A DNA stretch of 64,000 bases from Bimuria novae-zelandiae CBS 107.79 (taxonomy: Eukaryota > Ascomycota > Dothideomycetes > Pleosporales > Didymosphaeriaceae). Below, in pieces: positions 44,572 through 55,676 of the stretch (its first letter is position 1; each line of letters opens with the position of its first letter). The notes beneath the pieces were generated by a model. The model was not told the origin of the DNA. It worked only from the letters and a program-made list of their open reading frames with translations, and searched no databases. A program made the translations under genes and the position numbers. The stretch spans positions 16,969 through 80,968 of the forward strand of contig ML976804.1 of assembly GCA_010015655.1 (NCBI GenBank), read 5' to 3'.

Positions 44572-46095
44572 ATGAGTTAAGTTGTTGAGAACACATTGCG
44601 AACATGTTGCTAACAACATTAGGTGATACATTAGATATTGCTGAGAGCCGAGAGCTCCTATCTGACATAGAGAACGAAATATCATATAACAGTGATATTG
44701 ACGAGTTTGTTGTGGGAGAATCTACAGAGAGAACACAAGAAGGTTCCCCTGCTGATGCCTGGGAGGAGGAAAGGAGCGATACTGAGGCAAGAGCAACATA
44801 GCGTCATGTTAGGAACATGTTCTCATCTTCATCTAGGATGTAGGGGTCTCTGTTACGGCGCTGACCTCTGGGGCGCACAACCCTCTTACAACAGGGACAA
44901 TCACCCACACTGCTCTCCTTCCAGAATACCCCCAAACGTCTGAGTCCGGGTATACGTACTGTGTCCATGTAGATCCTACTAGGGCCACCGCGGAGATGGT
45001 GCTCCAAGATGTCCAACAGGTAACAACCCTTCCCCAACATGTTGTCAACACGTTAACAAGCTATCAGTTCCAATATTGTCGGAAACAGAAGGGTCCAGCT
45101 AAGCGCACAACATCTGCCTTTCTAGGTGGACCAGCAACAAGGTATCGATATGAGTGTACAGGAATAAAGCATTGCGAATTCCTTGAAAATACGTTAGCAA
45201 CGCTTTCACACACCCATGTTACCGATGAGATGTGGGAGCAGATGAAGAGCGCTCGCTTGAATATATACAGGTCTGAGCTAGACCCACAGAAAAAGAGATC
45301 TACAGCGTAGGTGTTCTTAACTAGTATTAAACAGGTTCTCACTAGGTACAGGCTCTACCAGGCTGTAACGCATCGATTTAGCAACAGAACTGCGTGTGTA
45401 TTTACAAGGCCTACATGTAGACCAGTTCTCCGCCAGATGAGAGAGCCGGTGAGCGACAACAATTCTAGAACACGTTAACAACCTGTTAAGAAGGTATCTA
45501 GGCTGTTTCTGGGGAGCGCCTCTGGTATATTGGGTGCAGAAGTTGGACGCCATCAAATAAATCAGAAGGGCACATGTATAGGGTTGTTGGGGATCAGTAC
45601 GACACTCAACACCTCCAGAACCTATTTAATAATGGGTTACCCCAGGATCCAGAGCAAACAGAGACGTGTGGTACTATCCTGTCAACAAGGTCAAAACTTC
45701 GAGACTGTGGTAACAAAGTCACTTCTTAACAGCTCATGAACACCTTACTAACGTGTTCATAAGATAATAATCATCCTCAAGGGAAGGGGAATCTCATGCG
45801 GGCCTCGTGTAAGGTTCAGTTCAACATTATTATACCTGTATACGTAAGCGAGTGCCCCTACTATACGTTTACGTCAGAGGGTACACACACACACCCTCCT
45901 CCTCCACCTTCAAGGACTCCTGAAGCTCTTTCAAAGGAGATAGTATCTCTTATTCACCGAATAAACGATCCAAGCATGACTGTTGGTATGCATGTTTTCT
46001 AAACACGTTCTAGACTATTTACTAACGTGTTAGCTTCCTTTCTTAAGTCACCGTTCCTTAGGGAACTTTATCCGAACAAGTATCACTGGTTAACT
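44572..46095 (+). pseudogene. Seven-exon gene of an uncharacterised fungal family (GIKHCEF / HTHPPPPP type), 3'-truncated
   Basis: Exons 44572-44575, 44623-45019, 45061-45306, 45346-45448, 45502-45709, 45764-45985 and 46034-about 46095; all six introns (39-54 nt) are GT-AG and keep the frame. Conserved-looking text: MSDTLDIAESRELLSDIENE, YQFQYCRKQKGPAKRTTSAF, RYRYECTGIKHCEFLENTLA, LWYIGCRSWTPSNKSEGHMY, CPYYTFTSEGTHTHPPPPPS and NDPSMTVASFLKSPFLRELY. The Cys and His pairs suggest zinc binding. I have seen similar wording in many fungal hypothetical proteins but know no function; transposon origin is possible. Exon 2 has four stops (44799-44801, then near 44838, 44862 and 44970), mostly fitting Gln or Arg codons mutated by C to T. 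An AT-rich repeat cuts the gene off after KYHW. Confidence 0.65.
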
Positions 46096-47032
46096 ATTAA
46101 TTAGAACTACCAATAGACGCTAAAATACACCTGGTATTCTATATAGACTAATTAGAACTAGTAGATCTTAAAACACTAGTTAAAATAACTTTCTATTACT
46201 AGCTAGAGGAAGAAAACGAATTTAAAGTTAAATAAATACTACAATATACAAATTAGCCACGCACGTACCTTATTAAATAGAAAAAGTACCTATATAGTAA
46301 GAATATATAAGAACCTAAAAAGCACTTAATTAACTGCAAATAACTACTTTAGCGCTACTATTAGAACACACTTAAGATAGTAATAAGGGAGGATCTTCCT
46401 AGAAATCTGCGGGCAAGCCCTCGAAGGCACCCTAGGTAGATAGCAATAGTAAAGGACCTAAAGAATCCTTAGTAACTATTAATAGAAGATTAATAGCTCT
46501 ACGCGACTTTATATCTTTAATATTTTACTCCTTTATAGCTATTATATCCTTAGTATAATAGTCTAGTAAATTTATTTACTAACGTAATTAATCTTTGCGC
46601 GCGCGCGTAACACGTAATTTCTCTAACGCCTTTTTATAGGCCTTAAACGTAGCTTCTTGCGTTTCTCTTAACTCTTTTATTTACGTACGTAATTTCTCTT
46701 TCTTAGCAAGCAATTGCTTAAATTTAGACTTAGATACATAGACGTTATATTGCTATCTGCGGCGAACGCACTCGCCACATTTCCCTATACAAATATAAAC
46801 TTTGTAAACATAATTATGCTTAACGCACGTTAAATACTTCTTTACTATAGTTTTGCTAAAGGAATTAATAAAGGAAGATAGGAAATAACGACAATTAGTG
46901 CTAAGAGCTAGTAATTATTTAGGTATAATAAAGACTAAGCTAACGCTACTTATAACGTGGGGTAACTAGCGTTATAATTAGGCGGTTCTACAAGTCACAT
47001 GATCTGAGGACAGACCATAGGGAGGATAGGGG
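46096..47032. repeat. RIP-degraded AT-rich repeat
   Basis: TpA-rich DNA without readable protein except short basic stretches on the minus strand near 46590-46720. Its left edge truncates the seven-exon gene. No ends found. Confidence 0.5.
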
Positions 47033-47479
47033 TGATATTAGGATCTAAAACGTTAAAGACGTCTACGATCCCCTTATGTAAATACCATTAACTAGTAATG
47101 TGCTATAGAGCGCAGTCACGTAATCTACTTAGTTTAATTAGTGGCCTAGGCGCGCTGAGCACACTGAGCAGGTTATATATTAAGTAACTAAGTAAGCCCC
47201 GCTCACCCCGATTAGTGCGATCAGTAGAGGTAAGCACCTCACGTATATAGAAACGCGAGAATAGACTCTTCCATCTCACGTTTAACCTATTTATTAATCT
47301 ATTATTTAGATCTAAATAAGTAATCTTGTTAATTTGATTGTGCTATACACACCTTCGATACTAACGCCCTAGTAATAAGCGTAAGCTATCACTACACTCT
47401 CTCCTGTCCTAGCAAGTACTCCTGCCCGAGAACCAACCTTAGCCCCTTAGAGATTAGCTATCTCTTTGGGATCTTAACA
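47033..47479. mobile_element. Solo LTR, diverged relative of 22588-23039
   Basis: The right 200 bp align well with 22840-23039 (TTGATTTGATTGTGCT, CCTGCCCGAGAACCAACC). The start at TGATATTAGGATC and the end at ATCTTAACA are inferred from that alignment. The left half differs and lacks the 18-bp repeat array. Many CpA sites are now TpA. No clear target duplication. Confidence 0.65.
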
Positions 47480-48117
47480 ACTAAGCACCTTAGTAGCTTT
47501 ATATTAGTGCGCTATAAGCTCGAAAGGCTCTATTAGTAAAGGCAGGTTAGCTATAGCGATGTTAAGGTTATAATACTACTATAAATCGTGCTGCTACGCG
47601 GCATCCTTATAAAAAAAGATTTATGTCTACTTGTCCTTAGGCTTATTAAAGACTACTATAACACGCGTTATTATAGGATTAGAATCTATTACTATTATAA
47701 AATTATATAGTTATTATAGAAGTTATATATAATAGATATCGCAAGATTATTATAAATAATTATAAATAATAAATAGTAGCTTTAGTAGGTGCAAGCTAAG
47801 CTTATAACTATAATATTAAAAAAAAGTGTTAAGGTAATTGTTGTTTTGATTAAGAAGCTACTCTATAGAGCTATATAGTGTGGATCACGTGCACAGGCCG
47901 CACGTACGCGGGTGGCCCAAGCTTTATGTCCTAAACCGTCACACAGAAGCGCAATGTACACTGGACTTCTATTCACCCAGAGACCCAGGACATTCGGCCT
48001 CTTATTTGTGCGAAGCCGAGCTAGCAACGACATGTAGCTCCATAACCTAGACAAAAGGGGTTCCACCATGTACAACTCTTAAGCTCGTACAACAAGCTAA
48101 ATGCAGAGCGTGGGGGT
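47480..48117. other. RIPped AT-rich stretch and 250 bp of unique normal-GC DNA before the TLH array
   Basis: 47480-47860 is AT-rich and unreadable. 47863-48116 is normal-GC and has a 70-codon open frame on the minus strand without family signature, which I do not call a gene. Confidence 0.4.
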
Positions 48118-51100
48118 CTAATCCAGGGCTATAATTAGAGTTAGGGCTAAGTCTAGTTTTATAGTTAACTTTATTAGGGATAGAATATCCGCGCTAGGCT
48201 AATTCCTGTGCGTATATTTTATCACGTAGGCTAAGTCTAGTAAACACTTACTCGCCGGTCCAGTTAGGTTCCTATAGGCTAATTAACCTAAAATTTGGGC
48301 TATAGATTCAGCGCGTTAAGTTACACGTCCTAGCTAATTTATAGCGCTAGAAACCATGTGGTTATAGGTGTTAAGGTTACGCGTTAGGGTTAAGGTAAAC
48401 ATAATAAGGCGGCGATAGACACCGGAGGCGGCTCTAAAATAGAGGCTAACATGTAGCATAAGCAAAGACGCGTTAAGTCGCGAAGAATTCCACGCGTTAA
48501 AAAGGCTATACATTATAATAGGGACCTATTATTAGGACCTACCCGCAGCAGCGTTAAGCCTACTATTATAGCAAAGAGTAGTATCGCAAGCGAGTATTTT
48601 AAACATTTACCTAAGTATTTATTAGCGATATGTAAAGAATGCAGGTACGGGGTTTTACCTAGCCAGGCTAGAAGCTATTTGCAGCGTGTCTACTAGCTTA
48701 GTAATAAGGAAGCGCAGCTGGTAGCAGACAAGCTTAGTAGTTAGGCCGGTTTAATATAGTATGCTGGCGAGCTAGAGCCGCCCCGTTAGACTATTAAGCC
48801 CATTAGCCAGTTACTAGTGTATACGGACGGGTTAATGTGCCAATTAGATCCAGATTAATATTACTAGATATTTTAAAGTAAAGAGGTTATAAGGAAGCAT
48901 TGGCAAAAGGTGCACAATTAGTTACTAGCAGGCAGAGGTAGTCGTCCTAGTTAAATAGAGTAAAAGCGCATATAGTTACGTAATAAGTAGGGTTATAAAG
49001 CCATCTATTACTAGTAATTATTCGCCTAAGGCGCCGGTTCGCAGTATTTCGAGGTCCACTAACCCGACTCCACCCCCGAACCCGTGGACGGCGAGGCCAA
49101 GTGGGTAAGCGTTGGTAGGAACATGGACAAGGCGTGGGCCAACGTGCAAAAGCAGGCTAGGACGATAATCTAGAATAGCACGTGGGATAAAGTGAATCCA
49201 TGGCTAGAGCGGACTAGGTAAATGCCGTATTTAGTAGGCATAAAGTAGCCTAAATTATTAGTAAGCGTAGAAGAGCCTAAAGCTAAAGAGAAGCCTATAG
49301 CGGCCGCCATGTAGGAGGCTATAGATAGGTTAGCGCAGTTTAGCCAGGCGTTTGTTATCTACTACACGGGGATATTCGTGCGATTAGAAGCAATCCAAAC
49401 AGAGAAGCACTAGACGCGGTTCACGCTATTATAGCTATATATAAATAAAAAGGTAGTTAGCGACCATGCCTAGCTATAGAAGTAGATATTAATATTTTTT
49501 TAGTAAACGTAGTAAGCGCACGCGTAGAAGAGCCCCACGTACTAGTTTACTTAGCGATAGCGCGAGGCGTGGGAGGCTTTAGTAAAGGCGGTAGGAGGAG
49601 CGGTAGAGGCGAAAGAGGAGGAAGAGACAGAAGAGATAGGAGACAGAGAGGTAGATAAGGTAATAATAAATAACGTAGATAGTGCGGTGGGGGAAATAGA
49701 GGCTAAGTAGAAGGTAAAGGAGGGTGGAATTATAGGCAAGCGTAAAGCGTTATTAAGTATTAAAAAATTATGTTTAGTGTTTTACATCGTATTATTAAGC
49801 CAGTCTATTACCTATAAAGAGTACGATAGCCCGTTAGTGTGTGCATTAGCCGTGTTAGGGGTAAAGGAGAATAGGTAGAAGGGCGCCGAATAGTACTCGC
49901 CTATTTTATTAGCTATTATTAAGGTTACCTAGTTTATAATAGTGTAGTAGGCGTTGGAATTATTAAATACATTTATAAGAGACGACACGGACAGCAATAG
50001 CGCGTATAAGAGCGATAGGGACAGCACCTAGTAACGGGGCCAGCTAAAAGGGTGTTTACAGCACGTCTAGTAAATAATAAACAGGTTTATAGTACGCGAT
50101 AGCCATAGCCCCATGTAGTAGATATTGGATTTACGGACGTACAGGCTAAAGATTCATTACAACACGACGTTACGCGGCCATATAAAGTAGATAGGGCAGG
50201 ACGAGTTATTATATAAGAAGCTATAGTTTATTATAGCCTAGTTCTGTAGCATAGTGCACAGGTTAAGGGAGAAGAGTTAGTAATTATTAATAAAGGATTT
50301 ATTATTTAGTAATAGCCTATTTACTAAGCCTATTCTTAGTATTTCGTGGGAGAGTTTGCGCGATAATCTAACTAATAAGTAATTAGGGTAGAATTTTTTA
50401 AAAGACCAGCGCACCCGCATGCCCGTAGATAGAAAGCGATAGTTATATAAGCGAGTTAGTTAGGACGCCTAAATTAGGGACTAGTTTATAAAGCTAGGCA
50501 CCTATTCGGGCGTTAACCTATAAGAGGTTAGATAGTACATAGACTAGGTAGTTATATTTAGGGAGAAGTTAATTGCGTTAATATATATTATAGGCGGATA
50601 GCCGGCCAGAGGACCCGAGATTATAAGTATCTAGCATAGTAATATAGTTAAAGGGGGCTACTATAACATATTTATTAAGGACGGCAAGGTAGTGTTTGTA
50701 ATAAGATACTATAAAGGGTATGCTATTAGCGGCAACGTTAAGATTATTTACTAGTATTTACTACGCGAGGTGGGCGAGTTAGTAGTATATTACATGTGGC
50801 TAGTGTTGCCGTTCTAGCAGCGGATAGAGGCAATAGTGTAGAAGAAGGAGGCGATTTTGTTATATATATAACTAGCCAATCCCAACGAGCGCAAGTGGAC
50901 AACGGACTAGTTATAAGAGGTGTTAAAACGCGAGACTAGGGTTAGATTAGGCTAGTTATTAATAATTACTGCGTACCGTGAGATTACTATTAGTATTAGT
51001 TAACGGTTTTTGCGCGGGTCCGCGGCGTTTTAACTAAAAGAAGGAGACAAAAGTAAGGCATAAAATAAAGAGAATATAATAGTATTAGTAGTAGATTTAC

Positions 51101-51864
51101 AGGCCAGGCATATAGCGCACGTGGCGGGTATAGTATACGCACGAGGCATTATAGAGTAGGCTAAGATAATAGTAAATAGGTAGTAGTAGTTTTAGATATT
51201 AAGTATAGATTAGTATTAATTTTTAGGGTTTCCGCTAAATAGTAGCGAGGAGGATAGGTGCAGGAAGCGAAAGAGGGCGCCGTTTAAGAGCGAGGCAAAC
51301 GAGGCCAGGATGGATTAGTAGGGAAGGTTAAGAAAGATAGACACCGCCAAGCAATTGTAGAGGATAGCAGGCAAGATAGTAATATTTTAAAGCGTATAGT
51401 AAGAGGTAATTAATGCCATCGTGGGCAAAGAGAGCCCTATAGTAGCGGTAATACTAATAGGGGCAGGTAAGAGCATGTTGTTTATGTTATTAGCGTGGGC
51501 CAAGTAGGGCGGCACGACTATCGTCGTTATCCCGTTAATTATATTACGAGGCGATATAATATAGCGGTGTAGGAAGCTAGGGATATTATGTGTAGCGTAG
51601 AAGAGCTAGCGCCCGCCTAACGCAGTCGCGATAGTGTTAGTAACGCCTAAGTTAACTATTACGTAGGGGTTTACCACATTTATAAACTATTTATAAGTAA
51701 CACGGTAGTTAGACTAAATTATAATTAATAAGTGCTATATTATATTAAATCGGCAGTACACATTCCGTAAGCAAATATAGTAGTTAGGCAAGTTAGTAGC
51801 TATAAAGACGTAAATAGTGTTATTAATAGTAATGTTACCGCCTAGTAAAGAGAATAAGTTATTC
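48118..51864 (+). pseudogene. TLH array unit B: OrsD-type zinc domain plus helicase start, cut at the 3' end
   Basis: It starts with CTAATCCAGGGC (a one-transition variant of CTAACCCAGGGC), then about 430 bp of 5' flank with GGGATAGAATATCCGCGC. Coding text begins near 48550: YFKHLPKYLLAICKECRYGV, LPSQARSYLQRVY (CxxC...H of an OrsD/DUF3505-like zinc domain), GLMCQLDPD and IRKHWQKVHN (second C2H2), and GAGSQYFEV near 49030. The middle region follows to the Walker A loop GAGKSMLFMLLAWAK near 51460 and TIVVIPLI. The unit ends in SKENKLF at about 51864, where copy A continues. Stops at Gln and Trp are frequent. Confidence 0.85.
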
Positions 51865-53876
51865 TAACCCAGGGCTGCATGAACATGTAGCCCTACATGT
51901 TAATAGGACCCTGGTTTTGTTAGGGATAGAATATCCGCGCTAGGCCAATTCTTTTATGTATATCTGAGAACGTAGCCCGTATATTAAAGATAGTTAACCC
52001 TACATGTCGATAGGTTCCTGTAGTCTAATTAACCTAAAATTTTAGTGACAGATTTAGCACACTAAGTTACACGTCCTAGCTAATTTATAGTACTAAATAA
52101 TATATAGTTATAGGCGTTAGGGTTGCGCGTTAGGGTTAAGGTAAACATAATAAGGCAGTAATTAGACACTAGAGGTAGCTCTAAAATAGAGACTAACGCG
52201 TAGCATAAGCAAAAACGCGTTAAGTCGCGAAGAATTCCACGCGTTAAAAAGGCTATATAGTGTGATAGGGACCTATTATTAGAACCCACCTATAGCAGCG
52301 TTAAGCCTACTATTATAGTAAAGAGCAGCATCGCAAGCGAGTATTTTAAATATTTACCTAAGTATTTATTAGCGATATGCAAAGAGTGCAGATATAGGGT
52401 TTAGCCTAGCTAGGTAAGTAACTATTTATAGTAGATTTATTAGGGTGTTAGGCGCACGCGAGCGTAGTTAGTAGTAGATAAGCTTAGTAGCTAGGCTAGT
52501 TTACTCTAGTATGCCAGCGAGCTAGAGGTGCCTAGTTAAAGTATCGAACCTATTAGCCAGTTACTAGTATACACAGACGGATTAATGTGCTAATTAGCCC
52601 TAGGCTAGTGTTGCTAGATTATTTAAAGTTTCCGCGTTATAAAGAACTATTAGCGCCATGTTTATAGTTAGTTACTAATAGGTAGAGGTGGCTATCCACG
52701 TTAATTAGAGAAGTAAAGTATATAGTTACGTAGTAATTAAGGTTAGAGGCGCGTCTATTACCAACGATTATTAGCCTAGGGCGCCGGTTCGCAGTATTTT
52801 AAGGTTCACTAACCCAAACCCACCCCCGAACCCGTGGACGGCAAGGCCGGGTGGGCAAGCGTTAGTAGAAACATAGATAAGGCGTGGGCCAACGTGTAAA
52901 AGCGGGCTAAGACGATAATCCAGGACGGCGCGCGAGATAAGATAAACCTATGGCTAGAGTAGACTAGGTAGATACTGTATTTAGTAGGTATAAAGTAGCC
53001 TAAATTATTAGTAAGCGTAAAAGAGCCTAAAGCTAAAGAGGAGCCCGTGGCGGCCACTATATAAGAGGCTATAGATAGGTTAGCGTAGTTTAGCTAGGCG
53101 TCTATTATCTACCGCACGGGGATATTCGTGTGATTAGAAGTAATCTAGATAAAGAAGCACTAAACGCGGTTTACGCTATTATAGTTATATATAGATAAGA
53201 AGGCGGTTAGTAACCATGCTTAGCTATAAAAGTAGATATTAATATTTTTTTAGTAGACGCAGCAAGCGCACGCGTGGAAGAGCCCTACGTACTAGTTTAC
53301 CTAGTAGTAGCGCGAGGCGTGGGAGGCGTTAGTAAAGGTAGTAAGAGGAGTAGTAGAGGAGGAAGAGGAGAAAAAAGAGGAAGAGATAAAAGAGATGGGA
53401 GACAGAGACAATAGTGTAGATAAGGTAATAATAGATAACGCAGACAGTGCGATAGGAGAGATAGAGGTTAAGTAAAAGGCAGAGAAGGCTAGAATTATAG
53501 GTAAGCGTAAAGCGTTATTAAGTATTAAGAAATTATGTTTGGCGTTTTATATCGCATTATTAAGCCAGTCTATTACCTGTAAAGAGTACAACAGCCCGTT
53601 AGTGTGTGCATTAGCCATGTTAGGGGTAAAGAAAGATAAGTGTAAGGGCGCTAAATAGTATCCGCCTATTTTATTAGCCATTATTAAGGTTACCTAGTTC
53701 ATGGTGGTGCAGCAGGCGTTAGAATTATTAAATATATTTATAAGAGACGATATAAACAGCGACAGCGTATATAAGAGCGATAGGGATAGTACCTAGCGAT
53801 AGGGCTAGCCAAAAAGGTATTTGCAGCAGGTCTAGCAGATAATAAATAGGTTTATAGTACGTAGTAGCCATAGCCC
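51865..53876 (+). pseudogene. TLH array unit C, 3'-truncated in the middle region
   Basis: It begins TAACCCAGGGCTGCATG and repeats the 5' flank of unit B. It includes the OrsD-like domain (about 52330-52810) and runs to a point equivalent to about 50107 of unit B (CATAGCCC), where CCCTAACCC begins the next unit. RIP stops throughout. Confidence 0.85.
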
Positions 53877-55676
53877 TAACCCAGGGCTGCATGAACATGT
53901 AGCCCTACATGTCGATAGGATTCTGGTTTTGTTAGGGATAGAATATCCGCGCTAGGCCAATTCTTCTATGTATATCTAAGAACGTAGCCCGTATATTAAA
54001 GATAGTTAACCCCACATGTCGATAGGTTCCTGTAGTCTAATTAACCTAAAATTTTAGTAATAGATTTAGCACACTAAGTTACACGTCCCAGCCAATTTAC
54101 AGCACTAAATAATATGTAGTTATAGGCGTTAGGGTTGCGCGTTAGGGTTAGGGTAAACATAATAAGGCGGCGATTAGACACTAAAGGCAGCTCTAAAATA
54201 GAGACTAACGCGTAGCATAAGTAAAGACGCGTTAAGTTATAAAGAATTCCACGCGTTAAAAAGGCTATATAGTGCGATAGGGACCTATTATTAGAACCCA
54301 CCTGCAGCAGCGTCGAGCCCGCTATTATAGTAAAGAGTAGTATCGTAAGCGAGTATTTTAAATATTTATCTAAGTATTTATTAGCGATATACAAAGAGTG
54401 CAGGTATAGGGTTTGGCCTAGCTAGGCAAGTAACTATTTATAGTAGATTTATTAGGGTGTTGGGCGCACGCGAGCGTAGTTAGTAGTAGATAAGCTTAGT
54501 AGCTAGGCTGGTTTACTCTAGTATGCTGGCGAGCTAGAGGTGCCTAGTTAGAGTATTAAACCTATTAGCCAGTTACTAGTATATATAGACGGATTAATGT
54601 GCTAATTAGCCCCAGGCTAGTATTACTAGATTGTTTAAAGTTTCCGCGTTATAAAGAACCATTAGCGCTATATTTATAGTTAGTTACCAGTAGGTAGAGG
54701 TGGCCATCCACGTCGATTAGAAAAGCAAAGCATATAGTTACGTAGCGATTAGGGTTAGAGGCGCGTCCATTGCCAACGATTATTGGCCCAGGGCGCCGGT
54801 TCGCAGTATTTCGAGGTCTACTAACCCAAACCCACCCCCGAACCCGTGGACGGCGAGGCCGAGTGGGCAAGCGTTGGCAGGAACATAGATAAGACGTGGG
54901 CCAACGTGTAAAAGTGGGCTAAGACGATAATCCAGGATAGCGCGCGAGATAAGGTGAACCTATAGCTAGAGTAGACTAGGTAGATACCATATTTAGTAGG
55001 TATAGAGTAACCCGAATTATTAGCAAGCGTAGAAGAGCCTAAAGCCAAAGAGGAGCCTATAGCGGCCGCTATATAGGAAACTATAGATAGGTTAGCGCAG
55101 TTTAGTTAGGCGTTTATTATCCACTACACGGGGATATTCGTGCGATTAGAAGTAATCTAGACAAAGAAGCACTAAACGCGGTTCACGCTATTATAGCTAT
55201 ATATAGACAAGAAGGCAATTAGTAACCATGCCTAATTATAAAAGTAGATATTAATGTTTTTTTAGTAGATATAGCAAGCGCACGCGTAGAAGAGCCCCAC
55301 GTACTAATTTACCTAGCGATAGCGCGAGGCGTAGAAGGCGTTAGTAAAGGCGATAGAAGAAGCGACAGAGGAGGAAGAAGAGGAAGAGGAGGAAGAAATA
55401 AAAGAGATAGGAGACGGAGATAGTAGTGTAAATAAGGTAATAATAGACAACGCAGACAGTGCGGTGAGAAAGATAGAGGCCAAGTAAAAGGTAAAGGAGG
55501 CTAGAATCATGGGCAAGCGTAAAGCGTTATTAAGTATTAAGAAATTATGTTTAGCGTTTTACATTACATTATTAAGCCAGTTTATTACCTGCAAAGAGTA
55601 CGACAGCCCGTTAGTATGTGTATTAGTTATGTTAGGGGTAAAGGAGGACGGGTGGAAGGGCGCCAAATAGTACCCG
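53877..55676 (+). pseudogene. TLH array unit D, 3'-truncated in the middle region
   Basis: It starts CTAACCCAGGGCTGCATG, with the same flank and OrsD-like domain (about 54340-54820). It ends at TACCCGC, equivalent to about 49905 of unit B, and joins CTAACCCAGGGC of unit E. RIP stops throughout. Confidence 0.85.

Noticed and set aside
44812..44845. An extra intron in exon 2 of the seven-exon gene (GTCATG...TCTAG with GAACATGTTC)
   Set aside because: It would not remove the stop at 44799, and it shifts the frame away from the one continuing into exon 3.
5740..46095. Reassigned genetic code with TAG/TAA read as Gln
   Set aside because: Stops also replace Trp and Arg, the changes are the C-to-T and G-to-A types expected of RIP, and the intact receptor ends at a normal stop with no internal ones.
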